Assembly: GCF_900110765.1 (NCBI RefSeq)
Contig: NZ_FOEO01000001.1
Location: 372,001 to 436,000, forward strand
DNA from: Pseudomonas sp. NFACC02
GTDB lineage: Bacteria; Pseudomonadota; Gammaproteobacteria; Pseudomonadales; Pseudomonadaceae
Direction: 5' to 3'
DNA: 64,000 nt
In this document: one piece after another, positions 24,924 to 34,648 of the stretch
Numbering within the stretch: position 1 is the first letter of the stretch
How the letters are laid out: every line of letters begins with the position of its first letter
The notes under the pieces: generated by a model
Told to the model about the DNA's origin: nothing
Database searches by the model: none
Seen by the model: the letters and a program-made list of their open reading frames with translations, nothing else
Program-made: the position numbers and the translations under genes

Positions 24924-26083
24924 AAAACCCTCTTCGCTTGTCGCCAGACCTGCTGGATCACCGGTAGCGTGCCCACGGCGCGGGCATGGATCAGGTCGGC
25001 GCGCAGCCCGACACGGATTTCCCCACGATCCTGCAAACCGGCCGAGCGTGCCGGGGTCAGGCTTACCGTGGTCACGGCTCGGGCCAGCCCTGCCTCAGAC
25101 GCCTGCTGGCCTTCGTCCAGTTGCGCACCCAGTGCAAACGCCGCCTGCAGCAGGCTGGCCGGATAGTAATCGCTGGAAAGAATATCCAGTAGCCCGTCTT
25201 TGGCAAGCGTGGCGGCCGCAATATTGCCCGAGTGCGAACCGCCACGAACGATGTTCGGTGCGCCCATCAGCACGCTCATGCCCAGACGCCGGCAGGCTTG
25301 TGCCGCTTCCAGCGTGGTCGGGAACTCGGCGATGGTCATCCCGTAGCCCGCCGACTCCTCGACATGTTCGACCGTCGCGTCATCGTGGCTGGCGACCGAC
25401 AGGCCGCGATCCAGGCAAATGTCGACGATCGCACGGCGGTAGCGGTCACTGTAAACCTTCGAGTTGGCGACCTGCTCGACGATGAACTCATCCATCTGCT
25501 CGCTGCTCAGGTGGTACTTACCCATGTAGTACTCGCGGTACTTGGATTCAAGGGCAAACTGACGCTGACCCGGCGAATGGTCCATGGTCGAGACCAACTG
25601 CACCAGCGGCTGCTCCACCAGATCGCGGAACACGCTCAACGTGTCCGGGTGGCAGACCTCGCAGCGCAGGTGCAAACGGTGTTCGGCACGGGTCAAGCCG
25701 GCCGCATTGGCGTGGGCGATGGCCTCGACCATGCCGGGCAGTTGCTGCATCCGCTTGCCTTTGGGGTTGACGTCGCCGATGGACAGCGCGTCGAACACCG
25801 TGGTGATGCCCGCCGCAATGATCTGCGCGTCATGACTCATCACCGCCGAGGCCGACGGCCAGTCCACACCCGGGCGCGGACTGAGGTGTTTTTCCAGGTT
25901 GTCGGTGTGCAGCTCGACCAGCCCCGGCAACAGGTAATCGCCGTCCAGGTTCTGTGCCTGTGGCAGATGACTGACACCGGTCTGAACGTCGCTGATCAGG
26001 CCGTCGCGAAGGACCACGGTGCCGATGAACACCTGATCGGCAGTGACAATGTTGGCATGGGTCAGGATCTGTTCGTTCAGCAT
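24920..26083 (-). CDS. phnM: PhnM, alpha-D-ribose 1-methylphosphonate 5-triphosphate diphosphatase
   Basis: A 387-residue amidohydrolase-fold enzyme removing pyrophosphate from the ribose phosphonate triphosphate before C-P cleavage. The metal site [10 protein letters not shown] lies near residue 57, and the later GLSVASHDD segment supplies further ligands. Start at 26083 ([11 protein letters not shown]) overlaps phnL by 7 bases. Part of the core phnGHIJKLM module. Confidence 0.93.
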   Translation of the reverse strand: MLNEQILTHANIVTADQVFIGTVVLRDGLISDVQTGVSHLPQAQNLDGDYLLPGLVELHTDNLEKHLSPRPGVDWPSASAVMSHDAQIIAAGITTVFDALSIGDVNPKGKRMQQLPGMVEAIAHANAAGLTRAEHRLHLRCEVCHPDTLSVFRDLVEQPLVQLVSTMDHSPGQRQFALESKYREYYMGKYHLSSEQMDEFIVEQVANSKVYSDRYRRAIVDICLDRGLSVASHDDATVEHVEESAGYGMTIAEFPTTLEAAQACRRLGMSVLMGAPNIVRGGSHSGNIAAATLAKDGLLDILSSDYYPASLLQAAFALGAQLDEGQQASEAGLARAVTTVSLTPARSAGLQDRGEIRVGLRADLIHARAVGTLPVIQQVWRQAKRVF

Positions 26084-26793
26084 TGCAATAACTCCTTCGC
26101 GGTCAGGTCGAGCGGTGTCATGTCCAGATGGCGGTCGGACACCGCCTCGCGCGCCAGACGGTCATGGAAAATGCCGATCACGGCGGCACCGTCGATCTTC
26201 GCTTCGTTGATCAGCTCCAGCACCACCTGGCGGTTGCTGTCGTCCAGCGACGCCGTGGGTTCGTCCAGCAGCATGACAGGCCGCGGGACCATGAAACCCC
26301 GCGCGATGTTGACCCGTTGCTGCTCGCCCCCGGAGAACGTCCCCGGCGCCAGTTGCCACAGGCGCTGCGGGATGTTCAGACGGCTCAGCAGATGTTCGGC
26401 GCGGTTTTTGGCCTGTTCACGGCTCCAGCCGCGAGCCAGGGCGGGCTCCATCACCACCTCCAGCGTGGCGACGCGGGGAATCACCCGCAGAAACTGGCTG
26501 ACGTAGCCCAGCGTGTGTTGCCGTACGGCCAGCACATCACGCGGCTCGGCGCCCACCAGTTCCAGCCATTCTCCCTGATGCTGCACCCGAATGCTGCCGC
26601 CTGCCGGCAGGTAGTTGCCGTACAACGTACGCAACAGCGTGCTTTTCCCTGCGCCGGAATGGCCGTGCAACACCAGGCACTCACCACTGCGTACCGCGAA
26701 ACTCAAACCGCGCAACACGTTCAGCACCACCCCGTTCTGCTGATGCAGGGTGAAGGTTTTCGAGAGGTCATGGACCTCGATCAGCGTGTTCAT
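26077..26793 (-). CDS. phnL: PhnL, C-P lyase complex ABC-type ATPase
   Basis: A 238-residue ABC-type ATPase. Walker [11 protein letters not shown], signature [14 protein letters not shown], Walker [10 protein letters not shown]. Unlike transport ATPases it acts on the C-P lyase core, supporting formation of the ribose 1-phosphonate from phosphonate and ATP with PhnGHI. There is a 33-base gap to phnK, the largest within the downstream half of the operon. Confidence 0.93.
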   Translation of the reverse strand: MNTLIEVHDLSKTFTLHQQNGVVLNVLRGLSFAVRSGECLVLHGHSGAGKSTLLRTLYGNYLPAGGSIRVQHQGEWLELVGAEPRDVLAVRQHTLGYVSQFLRVIPRVATLEVVMEPALARGWSREQAKNRAEHLLSRLNIPQRLWQLAPGTFSGGEQQRVNIARGFMVPRPVMLLDEPTASLDDSNRQVVLELINEAKIDGAAVIGIFHDRLAREAVSDRHLDMTPLDLTAKELLQC

Positions 26794-26826
26794 TGGGACA
26801 CCTTACAATCAAAGGCTGAATTCAAG

Positions 26827-27642
26827 TCAGGGCTGCAGCACCGAGGACACCAGCAATTGCGAATACGGGTGTTGCGGATCGTCGAGAATCTGGTCCGTAA
26901 GCCCGCTTTCCACCACGCGGGAACGGCGCATCACCATCAAGCGGTCAGCCAGCAGACGGGCCACGGCCAGGTCGTGCGTCACGATCACGACGGCCAGGTC
27001 CAGTTCACGCACCAGGCCGCGCATCAGATCGAGCAGCCGCGCCTGCACCGACACATCGAGGCCGCCGGTCGGCTCGTCCATGAACACCAGCCGCGGACCG
27101 GACACCAGGTTGCGGGCAATCTGCAGGCGCTGTTGCATGCCACCGGAAAAGGTCCGAGGCAGGTCGTCGATACGGGCAGGATCGATTTCCACCTGATTGA
27201 GCCAGTCAAGGCCCGCCGCGCGCAGCTGCTGGTAATTGCGCACACCTTGAGCCATCAGGCGCTCACCGATGTTGGCGCCCGCCGACACCGCCATGCGCAA
27301 CCCGTCACGCGGGTTCTGTTCGACAAAGCCCCACTCGGTGCGCAACAACGTGCGGCGCTCGGCTTCACTGGCGCTGTACAGGTCCAGCCAGGAGCCTTGT
27401 GTGGTGCGGTAATCGATGACGCCACGGTCCGGCGGGCAGCGACCGCTGAGCAGCGATAGCAGCGTCGACTTGCCCGAGCCGGACTCGCCGACAATACCAA
27501 GCACTTCACCTGGGTACAGCTCGAAGCTGACGTCCTGACAGCCCTTCTCCAGACCATACAGTCTGGTCAGGCCGTTGACCTTGAGCAGCGGTTGCGTGTG
27601 ATCGGCGACCGTCACGTGAGAAACCTTCTGAGCGGCGCTCAT
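26827..27642 (-). CDS. phnK: PhnK, C-P lyase complex ABC-type ATPase
   Basis: A 271-residue ABC-type ATPase: Walker A GESGSGKST, signature FSGGMQQRLQIARN, Walker B LVFMDEPTGGLD. It binds the PhnGHIJ core through PhnJ. It overlaps phnJ by ATGA at 27639-27642. The first ~18 residues are an extension compared with the E. coli protein. Confidence 0.93.
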   Translation of the reverse strand: MSAAQKVSHVTVADHTQPLLKVNGLTRLYGLEKGCQDVSFELYPGEVLGIVGESGSGKSTLLSLLSGRCPPDRGVIDYRTTQGSWLDLYSASEAERRTLLRTEWGFVEQNPRDGLRMAVSAGANIGERLMAQGVRNYQQLRAAGLDWLNQVEIDPARIDDLPRTFSGGMQQRLQIARNLVSGPRLVFMDEPTGGLDVSVQARLLDLMRGLVRELDLAVVIVTHDLAVARLLADRLMVMRRSRVVESGLTDQILDDPQHPYSQLLVSSVLQP

Positions 27643-28514
27643 TGGCCATCCCTCCCCTCATTGACCCGCTGCGCGCAGTAGTCGGTGTCCGAACAGACGA
27701 AGCTCTGGGTGCCCTGATCATCGAGAATCAGCTCATCGAGGAACGCGTCATGGCTGCCACAGATGGCACAGTTGTGCGCCCATTTCTGCACCTCGAACGG
27801 GTGATCCTCGAAATCCAGGCTGGTGACACGGGTGTACGGCGGCACGGCATACAGACGCTTTTCGCGACCGGCACCGAACAGCATCAACGCCGGGCTCATG
27901 TCGAGTTTCGGGTTGTCGAATTTCGGGATCGGCGACGGGTCCATCACGTAACGTTCGTCCACGGTCACCGGGTAGGCGTAGGCCGTGGCGATGTGGCCAA
28001 ACGTGGCGATGTCTTCGTACAGCTTTACATGCATCACGCCGTAGTCGTTCAACGCGTGCATGGTGCGTGTCTCGGTTTCCGAAGGTTCGATGAACCGCAG
28101 CGGCTCAGGGATCGGCACCTGAAAGACCATGATCTGATCGGCGTGCAGCGGCGTTTCCGGGATACGGTGACGGGTCTGGATGATCGTCGCCTCCGGCGTG
28201 CGCTCAGTGGTCTCGACACCGGCGGTGCGGGCGAAGAAGCGGCGGATCGACACCGCGTTGGTGGTGTCGTCGGCGCCCTGATCAATGACCTTGAGCACGT
28301 CTTCGGCGCCCAGGATCGCGGCGGTCAGTTGCATGCCACCGGTCCCCCATCCGTAAGGCAGCGGCATTTCACGACCGCCGAACGGCACCTGGTAACCCGG
28401 GATCGCCACGGCTTTGAGCAGGCCGCGGCGGATCATGCGTTTGGTTTGCTCATCCAGATAAGCGAAATTGTAGGCCTCGTCGCGCGGCGGCCGAGGTTGC
28501 GTTGCGGCATTCAT
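27639..28514 (-). CDS. phnJ: PhnJ, radical-SAM carbon-phosphorus lyase
   Basis: The 291-residue catalytic subunit that cleaves the C-P bond of ribose 1-phosphonate 5-phosphate, releasing a hydrocarbon such as methane. The unusual radical-SAM cysteine set is complete: C249-x2-C252-x21-C274 binds [4Fe-4S] and C280 is the thiyl-radical cysteine. The N-terminal glycine region is RRGLLKAVAIPGYQVPFG. It overlaps phnI and phnK by ATGA. Confidence 0.96.
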   Translation of the reverse strand: MNAATQPRPPRDEAYNFAYLDEQTKRMIRRGLLKAVAIPGYQVPFGGREMPLPYGWGTGGMQLTAAILGAEDVLKVIDQGADDTTNAVSIRRFFARTAGVETTERTPEATIIQTRHRIPETPLHADQIMVFQVPIPEPLRFIEPSETETRTMHALNDYGVMHVKLYEDIATFGHIATAYAYPVTVDERYVMDPSPIPKFDNPKLDMSPALMLFGAGREKRLYAVPPYTRVTSLDFEDHPFEVQKWAHNCAICGSHDAFLDELILDDQGTQSFVCSDTDYCAQRVNEGRDGQ

Positions 28515-29587
28515 AAGGCCTGCTCCCTGGAAGGCTTGCGCAGTTTGCGGATCAGTTCCAGTTCGGCCTGGAAGTCGACGTAGTGCGGCAGTTTCAGGTG
28601 TGAGACGAAACCCGAGGCTTCGACGTTGTCGCAGTGGGCGAGCACAAACTCTTCCTGCTGCGCGGGCGAGATGATTTCTTCGGCGTACTCACCGGCACGC
28701 AGCGAACGGTCCACCAGCGCCATGCCCATCGCCTTGCGCTCGGCGTGACCGAACGCCAGGCCATAACCGCGGGTGAATTGCGGCAGCTCTGTGGCGGAAC
28801 CGACGAACTGGTTGACCATCTCGCACTCGGTGACTTCGATGGCGCCGATGGAGATCGGGAAGCCCAGCTCTTCGGGCTCGATCCAGACTTCCACCTCACC
28901 GACCCGAATCTCGCCGGCAAACGGGTGATTACGGCCGTAGCCACGCTGTGTCGAGTAACCCAACGCCAGGAGAAAACCCTCGTCGCCACGGGCCAGGGCC
29001 TGCAAGCGCTCGGCGCGACTGGCTGGGTATTCAAGCGGTTCGCGAGTGATGTCCGCGACCGACGCGCCAGTGTCGGCCTCCTCCTTGATCAGCCCTTCCT
29101 TGGCCAACAAACCCAGCACCCGGGGGCAGGCCTCGACGGCAGCGTCCTGCTTGCCTTGCGGTCCTGGGTATTCACCCTCGGCCAACAGGGTGAAATCCAG
29201 CAGACGGTGGGTGTAGTCGAAGGTCGGCCCCAACAACTGCCCGCCCGGGACGTCCTTGAAGGTCGCGGACAGACGACGATTGAGTTGCATCGACGAGGTG
29301 TCGATCGGCAGGCTCGCGCTGAAACGCGGCAGCGTCGTGCGATAAGCCCGCAGCAGAAAGATCGCTTCGACCAGATCGCCGGCCGCCTGCTTGATCGCCA
29401 GCGCGGCGAGTTCTTCGTCGTACAGCGACCCTTCGGTCATGACCCGGGCCACGGCCAGCGGCAGTTGCTGACGGATTTGCTCGACGGCCAGTTCGGCGAC
29501 CGACGTGTCGCCCCGGCGTTTCTTAGCCAGCAGTTTGTGCGCATTGTCGATGGCTTGTTCGCCACCCTTGACGGCCACGTACATCAT
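28511..29587 (-). CDS. phnI: PhnI, C-P lyase core subunit (nucleosidase)
   Basis: A 358-residue protein starting MYVAVKGGEQAIDNAH, highly characteristic of PhnI. With PhnG, H and L it displaces adenine from ATP by phosphonate. Start is the ATG at 29584-29587 region overlapping the phnH stop; a tandem Met (MMYVAV) leaves a one-codon ambiguity. Confidence 0.94.
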   Translation of the reverse strand: MMYVAVKGGEQAIDNAHKLLAKKRRGDTSVAELAVEQIRQQLPLAVARVMTEGSLYDEELAALAIKQAAGDLVEAIFLLRAYRTTLPRFSASLPIDTSSMQLNRRLSATFKDVPGGQLLGPTFDYTHRLLDFTLLAEGEYPGPQGKQDAAVEACPRVLGLLAKEGLIKEEADTGASVADITREPLEYPASRAERLQALARGDEGFLLALGYSTQRGYGRNHPFAGEIRVGEVEVWIEPEELGFPISIGAIEVTECEMVNQFVGSATELPQFTRGYGLAFGHAERKAMGMALVDRSLRAGEYAEEIISPAQQEEFVLAHCDNVEASGFVSHLKLPHYVDFQAELELIRKLRKPSREQAL

Positions 29588-30189
29588 GCACCTCCGTTCT
29601 TGAACGCGACCTGGGTGCTGCGCGGCAAGCCCATGAGTTCGCTGCCCGCGAGGAAAAACACGTCGAGGCCACGGGGGAAATCGTTGTGCGCTTCGCGCGC
29701 TTCCCAGAACGCTTCCTGCAACGGCAGGCTCACGTGGTTCTGGTTTTCGATGCCGGGACCGCGCAGGGCGACCTGACGCCCGCCCTGCAGACTCGGCAGT
29801 TGAATCAGCAGCGTGCAGGACTGGTCGGGATAACGGTCATTGCCCAGATCGAAGCCACTGAGGTCGTGCAACTGGCTATCGTCCAGCAGGGCAAAGCGCG
29901 CGTTCTGCCGGTCGCTGACGATCGGGCAGCCACAATGAAACGTCAGGTTGGCGCGAATCGCCTGGGTGTCGAACTTAGGTGCCAGCCACAATGGTGTGTC
30001 GATATCCAGCAGCGCGAGGCACAGCGCATGGCTCGCCGATGCCAGGCCTTCAAGGTGCGGCGGAGTCTGCGCCGACAGCAGGCTTTGCGTCACGCCAGGA
30101 CCGGCCAGGGCTTTGAGGGCTGCACGGAAGCTGCGCTGGGCATCCAGCACCGGGTCGGCGAAGGCAGGCTGTAAAAGGGTCGCACTCAT
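29584..30189 (-). CDS. phnH: PhnH, C-P lyase core subunit
   Basis: A 201-residue PLP-transferase-fold protein without PLP lysine, the PhnH component of the PhnG2H2I2J2 core. Family sequence near the start is PVLDAQRSFRAALKALAGPG. It overlaps phnG by one base and phnI by ATGA. Confidence 0.92.
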   Translation of the reverse strand: MSATLLQPAFADPVLDAQRSFRAALKALAGPGVTQSLLSAQTPPHLEGLASASHALCLALLDIDTPLWLAPKFDTQAIRANLTFHCGCPIVSDRQNARFALLDDSQLHDLSGFDLGNDRYPDQSCTLLIQLPSLQGGRQVALRGPGIENQNHVSLPLQEAFWEAREAHNDFPRGLDVFFLAGSELMGLPRSTQVAFKNGGA

Positions 30190-30671
30190 CAGTTTTCTCC
30201 TCTGACCAGCGTGAAGAACTCCACTTTGGTCGCAGCGGTTTCGGCTTGTTGTCGGGACCGACGCGCGGCTTGCGCCTGCGCCAGCGGTTCAATCAGCTCA
30301 CGCATCCAGTGAGCTTGTTGGGCACCTTGCAAATGCGCGTCGGCCAGTGCGGCCAGTTCGGCATGGGCCTTGTCGCGCCCCGCCAGATAGCTGTAACCGG
30401 TGCGGCCATCGGCCAGGCGCACGACGCATCGCGTCACACTCATCTCACCGACGTTGAACGGCGCCCCGCTGCCGCCCATGCGGCCACGGACCAGGGTCAT
30501 GCCGATTTCCGGGGCGCGAATCAGCTGGTATTCGGCGTCACGCAACGCGTTTTCATGGGGCAGCAACTCGGCGCGGTGCGTGCGCGAGAGCACGCCGATC
30601 CAGTGCTGACGGGCAGCATGCTCGGGAGCGGTAGCGGGAACAGATGTGGCAGTCATCGAGGGCATCTCCAT
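30189..30671 (-). CDS. phnG: PhnG, C-P lyase core subunit
   Basis: A 160-residue subunit (WIGVLSRTHRAELLPHENAL and the later FNVGEMSVTRCVVRL segment are family features). The C-terminus is rich in Ala, Gln and Arg (AQAQAARRSRQQAE). It shares one base with the phnF stop and phnH start, showing the tight packing of the operon. Confidence 0.92.
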   Translation of the reverse strand: MEMPSMTATSVPATAPEHAARQHWIGVLSRTHRAELLPHENALRDAEYQLIRAPEIGMTLVRGRMGGSGAPFNVGEMSVTRCVVRLADGRTGYSYLAGRDKAHAELAALADAHLQGAQQAHWMRELIEPLAQAQAARRSRQQAETAATKVEFFTLVRGEN

Positions 30672-31405
30672 CAGGTGACGATCTGATACTGAAAGCGGTC
30701 GGAACGGCTGGTGGAATGGGCAATCTCCACCGGGTGGCCGTCCGCATCGCGGGAAAGGGTCAGCACGGTCAGCGCCGGCAGGTGGCGCGGCATCAGCAAC
30801 ACGCTGGCCTCTTCACGGCTGGGCAGGCGTGCGCCGATGAGGCTGAACGTGCGGCTCAGCGGCAGGCCGTGCGCCGCGAGAAACTGGCGCACCGACCCGC
30901 TTTTGTAATTGGCGACCAGGTCGCTGCGGCTGGCGCAGTAACGGTGGCGAATCAGGCTCACCGGTTGGCCGTCGAGACGACGCAGGGTTTGCAGCTCGAT
31001 CAACGGCGCGTGTTCTTCGAGGCCCAGGTGCTCGGCTTCCTCGCGGGTCGCGACACACTGGCGGCGTTGCAGCAGGATGGCCTCGACGCCATGGCCCTGC
31101 GCCGACAGCGACTGGCTGTACGCGCTTTCCGCCGCCACCGGGTACACCAGCGGACGGCCCAACACCTGGGTGCCCTTGCCCTGACGGCGCAGCAGGCTGC
31201 CTTCGCGAACCAGTTCGTCGATCGCCCGACGCACCGTGTGGCGGTTGACGTCGAAGCGTGCCGCCAGTTGCGTCTCGGCGGGCAGGAACTCGCCTGCGAT
31301 GTAACGGTTCAATTCACTGCGCAAAGTGTCCGCCAGTTCGCGGTACACAGGCTCCCGCTGCGGGGATTCACGGTGCAGAGCTTCGGCTTGTCTAGACAAC
31401 TGCAT
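30671..31405 (-). CDS. phnF: PhnF, GntR/HutC-family regulator of phosphonate metabolism
   Basis: A 244-residue transcription factor: winged-helix 1-80 (DVNRHTVRRAIDELVREGSLLRRQGKGT), UTRA effector domain about 95-235. Start is uncertain: ATG at 31405 lacks a clear ribosome site, while an in-frame GTG at 31426 follows AGGAGAG too closely. A perfect palindrome TTGTCTAGACAA covers codons 3-6 of the ATG start, suggesting self-regulation. It is inside the operon between phnE and phnG, as in E. coli. Confidence 0.9.
   Translation of the reverse strand: MQLSRQAEALHRESPQREPVYRELADTLRSELNRYIAGEFLPAETQLAARFDVNRHTVRRAIDELVREGSLLRRQGKGTQVLGRPLVYPVAAESAYSQSLSAQGHGVEAILLQRRQCVATREEAEHLGLEEHAPLIELQTLRRLDGQPVSLIRHRYCASRSDLVANYKSGSVRQFLAAHGLPLSRTFSLIGARLPSREEASVLLMPRHLPALTVLTLSRDADGHPVEIAHSTSRSDRFQYQIVT
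31388..31399. promoter_or_regulatory. Candidate PhnF operator at the phnF start
   Basis: Perfect 12-base palindrome TTGTCTAGACAA. The core GTCTAGAC fits the GTxTAxAC-type sites of HutC-subfamily GntR regulators, and mycobacterial PhnF binds TGGTATAGACCA. A second near-palindrome TTGTATAGACAA is found in phnC at 34140. Confidence 0.5.
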
Positions 31406-31444
31406 GGCTGAAAAAAGGGTTCGCACCCTCTCCTGTCGTTGGCA

Positions 31445-32233
31445 TTAGATGAACTGCTTGCGCAGGCGTTGGGAGAAAATGTCGATCACGCTGACCACCA
31501 CGATGATCACCAGCAGCACCGAACAGGTCTGGGTGAACTGGAAGGCGCGGATGTTTTCCCAGAGGATCACGCCGATCCCGCCCGCGCCGACCATGCCGAC
31601 GACCGTTGCCGAGCGCACGTTGGATTCGAATCGGTACAGGGCATAGGAGATCCACAGCGGCATGACCTGCGGGATCACCCCGAAGATCACTTCCTGCAGG
31701 GCACTGGCACCGGTGGCGCGAACCCCCTCGACGGGGCCCGGATCGATGGCTTCCACCGCCTCGGCGAACAGTTTGGCGAGCACGCCGGTGGTGCTGATCC
31801 ACAACGCCAGGACACCGGCGAACGGGCCCAGGCCCACGGCGACGACGAACAACATCGCGAAGACCATTTCATTGATGGAGCGGAACGCGTCCATGACCCG
31901 ACGTAACGGTTGGTGGATCCACCACGGGGTGATGTTGTCGGCGCACAGCACGCCCAACGGCACCGAACAGACGATCGCCAGCAACGTACCCCACAGGGCG
32001 ATGTGGACCGTGACGACCATTTCCTTGAGGTAGGCGCGCCATTCGTGGAAGTCAGGCGGGAAGAAGTCAGCGGCGAAGGTCGCCATGTTCCCGGAGTCGC
32101 GGTACAGCGCCAGGGGGTTCATTTCGGCGCCGTGCCAGGCCCAGGCCATGACGGCGAGAAACAGGCCCCAGCCCAGGTATTGCGGCCAACTGCGCTTGCC
32201 GGCGATTTCAACGTAAGCAGCGTGAGCGGTCAT
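31445..32233 (-). CDS. phnE: PhnE, phosphonate ABC transporter permease
   Basis: A 262-residue inner-membrane permease with about six hydrophobic segments and the binding-protein-dependent transport EAA loop ([20 protein letters not shown]). Start chosen at 32233 ([10 protein letters not shown]) behind a GGGAA ribosome site; an in-frame ATG at 32257 would add eight residues. It partners PhnC and PhnD in phosphonate and probably phosphite/phosphate ester uptake. Only one PhnE gene is present. Confidence 0.92.
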   Translation of the reverse strand: MTAHAAYVEIAGKRSWPQYLGWGLFLAVMAWAWHGAEMNPLALYRDSGNMATFAADFFPPDFHEWRAYLKEMVVTVHIALWGTLLAIVCSVPLGVLCADNITPWWIHQPLRRVMDAFRSINEMVFAMLFVVAVGLGPFAGVLALWISTTGVLAKLFAEAVEAIDPGPVEGVRATGASALQEVIFGVIPQVMPLWISYALYRFESNVRSATVVGMVGAGGIGVILWENIRAFQFTQTCSVLLVIIVVVSVIDIFSQRLRKQFI

Positions 32234-32326
32234 AAAAATTCCCGATTGCGAATGCATGAACGGCCGTGGCTGACGCGGCGCACTGCTTGACCCTGAGGCC
32301 CCAAGACAGGCGCCGCGTCCGTGACA

Positions 32327-33331
32327 TCAACTCGCTTTGGCGGTGTTCTGTTTTTCCAGTTCCGAAATGCGGTCCTGCAGCTTTGTCAGGCCCGCGTCGA
32401 TCTCTTTCAGGCGGCTGGCCTTTTCGTCGGCGCTGAGCGTGGTGCTGGCGATGGTTTCGGTCTTCTGCTTGAACAGTTCGAGTTGGCGAATGGTCAGCAA
32501 CTGGTCATCCGAAGACTTGAGGAACTTGCCCATCTGCATGTTTTTCAACACCGCCTTTTCTTCGTCGGTGTCGCCATAGTTGGCGAAGAACTCGCGGATC
32601 TTGTTCTTGGTTTCATCGGCCATGCCCTTGCGCCAGACCATCGGGTCGGCCGGGATGATCGGCGACTTCCAGATCACCTTGAGCATGGCCGCCTTGTCCG
32701 GCTGCGTGACTTCCAGACGGTCCCAGCTTTCGGTGTTGAACGTCGCGACATCCAGTTGGCCCTTGGCAACGCTCAGGGCGTTGACCTCGTGGCTCGAGTT
32801 CAGCGTGCGTTTGAAGGCGGTGGCCGCATCGACGTGGTTCTTGGCGAACACGTAGTAGCCCGGTACGAGGTAGCCCGAGGTGGAGTTCGGGTCACCGTTG
32901 CCGAAGGTCAGTTCCTTGGCATGCTTGAGCATGTCCTCGACCGAATTGATCGGGCTGTCCTTGCGCGCGATGATCAAGCTCCAGTAGCCCGGCGCGCCGT
33001 TGGCCGCTGCGGTCTGGGCGAAGATTTCGCCGCCGGAACGGTCCACGGCTTCCATGGCCGCCTTGTTGCCCAGCCAGGCCACGTCGACCTTGTTGAAGCG
33101 CATGCCCTGGATCAGACCGGCGTAGTCGGAAGCGAAAGTGGCGTTGACTTTCAGACCGGTTTTTTTCGACATGTCGTCGAGGAACGGCTGCCAGACGCTT
33201 TTCAGGTTCTGCGAGGATTCGGTGGACATGATGCCGAAATTGATGGCGCTGTCGTCAGCCTGCGCGGTGCCCATCAGGCAACCGGCGAGCACAGCGGCAG
33301 ACGCGAGCACGCGACCGAAACGGTTCAACAT
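32327..33331 (-). CDS. phnD: PhnD, phosphonate-binding periplasmic protein
   Basis: A 334-residue secreted protein, signal peptide 1-25 (ends TAQADDSA). Family signature sequences INFGIMSTESSQNLK and the GYWSLIIARKDSPI region match phosphonate-binding PhnD. The C-terminus is a charged coiled-coil (KEIDAGLTKLQDRISELEKQ). A 69-base gap separates it from phnE. Confidence 0.93.
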   Translation of the reverse strand: MLNRFGRVLASAAVLAGCLMGTAQADDSAINFGIMSTESSQNLKSVWQPFLDDMSKKTGLKVNATFASDYAGLIQGMRFNKVDVAWLGNKAAMEAVDRSGGEIFAQTAAANGAPGYWSLIIARKDSPINSVEDMLKHAKELTFGNGDPNSTSGYLVPGYYVFAKNHVDAATAFKRTLNSSHEVNALSVAKGQLDVATFNTESWDRLEVTQPDKAAMLKVIWKSPIIPADPMVWRKGMADETKNKIREFFANYGDTDEEKAVLKNMQMGKFLKSSDDQLLTIRQLELFKQKTETIASTTLSADEKASRLKEIDAGLTKLQDRISELEKQNTAKAS

Positions 33332-33388
33332 GGAGAGCTCCTGGAACGTGATTGAGGTGTGTGATGAGTGGTTGAAGCGGCGCAGCCG

Positions 33389-34222
33389 TCAGGCTTGGGC
33401 CAGCGCCAGTTGCGGCGGTCGGCCCGTGTTACGCCCCTTGTCGGCGAACATCAGACTGGCGTCGGCATCGGCGCCATACAGGTCGTTGAGGAACGGGCCG
33501 CTGAGGTCGGCGCCGTTACCGTCGAAGTGGATGCGGCCACCTTTAAGCGCCACGGCGCGGGGGCAATAACGCACGGCGTAGTCCACCTGATGCAGCGTGA
33601 CGACGACGGTCTTGCCGTCCTGGCGATTGATGTCGGCGAGAATCTCCATAACCTTGCGGGCGGACTCAGGATCCAGCGAAGCGATGGGTTCGTCCGCCAG
33701 AATGACGTCGGCTTGCTGCGTCAGCGCCCGGGCAATCGCCACGCGCTGCTGCTGACCACCCGACAAGGTCGAGGCACGCTGGTGAGCCAGATCGGCCAGA
33801 CCGACGCGGGCCAGATTGGCCATCGCGCGGGCCTTTTCCTCGGCGTTGAAGAGTGCCAGGCTGCCACGCCAGCGCGGCATGCGGCCCAGGCAACCGAGCA
33901 GGACGTTGTCCAGCACACTGAGGCGGTTAACCAGATTGAACTGCTGGAAGATGTAACCGATGTCGGCACGCAGTCGGCGGACCTTGCCATTGAGTCGGCC
34001 CGAGGCCTGCACTTCACGGCCCAGAACCCGGACGCTGCCGCCGTTACTGCGATCGCAGCACGCCAGGCCTGCGAGATGGCGCAACAGCGTGGACTTTCCC
34101 GAACCGGAAGCGCCGATCAGCGCGACCATTTCCCCGGGTTGTATAGACAATGCGAGGTCAACCAGAGCGGTCTTGCGAGCAAATGTCTTGTTCAAGCGGT
34201 CGACATGGATGGCGGCTGTCAT
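33389..34222 (-). CDS. phnC: PhnC, phosphonate ABC transporter ATP-binding protein
   Basis: A 277-residue ATPase: Walker [10 protein letters not shown], signature [15 protein letters not shown], Walker [13 protein letters not shown]. First gene of phnCDEFGHIJKLMNP. An upstream Pho-box-like array and -10 region lie 88-130 bases before the ATG, and a HutC-like 12-mer overlaps about codons 24-27. Confidence 0.94.
   Translation of the reverse strand: MTAAIHVDRLNKTFARKTALVDLALSIQPGEMVALIGASGSGKSTLLRHLAGLACCDRSNGGSVRVLGREVQASGRLNGKVRRLRADIGYIFQQFNLVNRLSVLDNVLLGCLGRMPRWRGSLALFNAEEKARAMANLARVGLADLAHQRASTLSGGQQQRVAIARALTQQADVILADEPIASLDPESARKVMEILADINRQDGKTVVVTLHQVDYAVRYCPRAVALKGGRIHFDGNGADLSGPFLNDLYGADADASLMFADKGRNTGRPPQLALAQA
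34140..34151. promoter_or_regulatory. Second candidate PhnF operator, inside phnC
   Basis: TTGTATAGACAA on the plus strand (TTGTCTATACAA on the coding strand) is palindromic except for one central pair and shares TTGT/ACAA arms and spacing with the site at 31388. Its core GTATAGAC equals that of the mycobacterial PhnF site. A weaker relative, CTGGCTAGACAA, is at 34441-34452. Confidence 0.42.
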
Positions 34223-34309
34223 GGGCTTCTCTGTCTGTGATGGCGGCGTCCTGCCGAGGTGAATGTTCGACCGTTCAGCCCATCCCTGGCCGCGTTCGGT
34301 GCGAATGAC

Positions 34310-34352
34310 ATTAGAGAGCGCGTATGGCAGTTCAATGACCCGTCTGTGACCG
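34310..34352 (-). promoter_or_regulatory. phnC: Pho-box promoter of the phn operon
   Basis: On the minus strand three 7-base units spaced by 4 bases read CGGTCAC (34346-34352), GGGTCAT (34335-34341) and CTGCCAT (34324-34330), matching the PhoB direct repeat CTGTCAT at 5, 5 and 6 of 7 positions. A -10-like TCTAAT follows at 34310-34315. The 11-base periodicity is the hallmark of PhoB sites, so phosphate starvation should induce the operon. Confidence 0.68.
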
Positions 34353-34462
34353 CGAGATAACAGTTCGTTGACTATTTGATGCGGGGGAATTTGCGGATTT
34401 TGTCGACATGTTTGCCGAAGACAGCGGTCTGTGCGGGGTGCTGGCTAGACAAGTCGAACGAC

Positions 34463-34620
34463 TGCAGGAGCGCGCTTGCCCGCGATGGCCGTGAGCCAAT
34501 TTATAAATTCACAGACAGAGTGCTTTCGCGAGCAAGCTCGCTCCCACAGGTTGGGTGTACGCCGCGAAGCATCGCGGCGCCACGATCCCTGTAGGAGCCG
34601 TCCGAGGTGACGAGGATCTG
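34463..34620. repeat. REP-type palindromes between phnC and the chemoreceptor gene
   Basis: GCAGGAGCGCGCTTGCCCGC and TTCGCGAGCAAGCTCGCTCC form the two arms of one REPIN. A further half unit CCTGTAGGAGCCGTCCGAGG at 34588, the same type as in the 3.6 kb array, follows. Besides these and the phn promoter the 34223-34648 gap holds nothing recognisable. Confidence 0.75.
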
Positions 34621-34648
34621 GACCGCAATCGAACGAACGCGGTGTATC

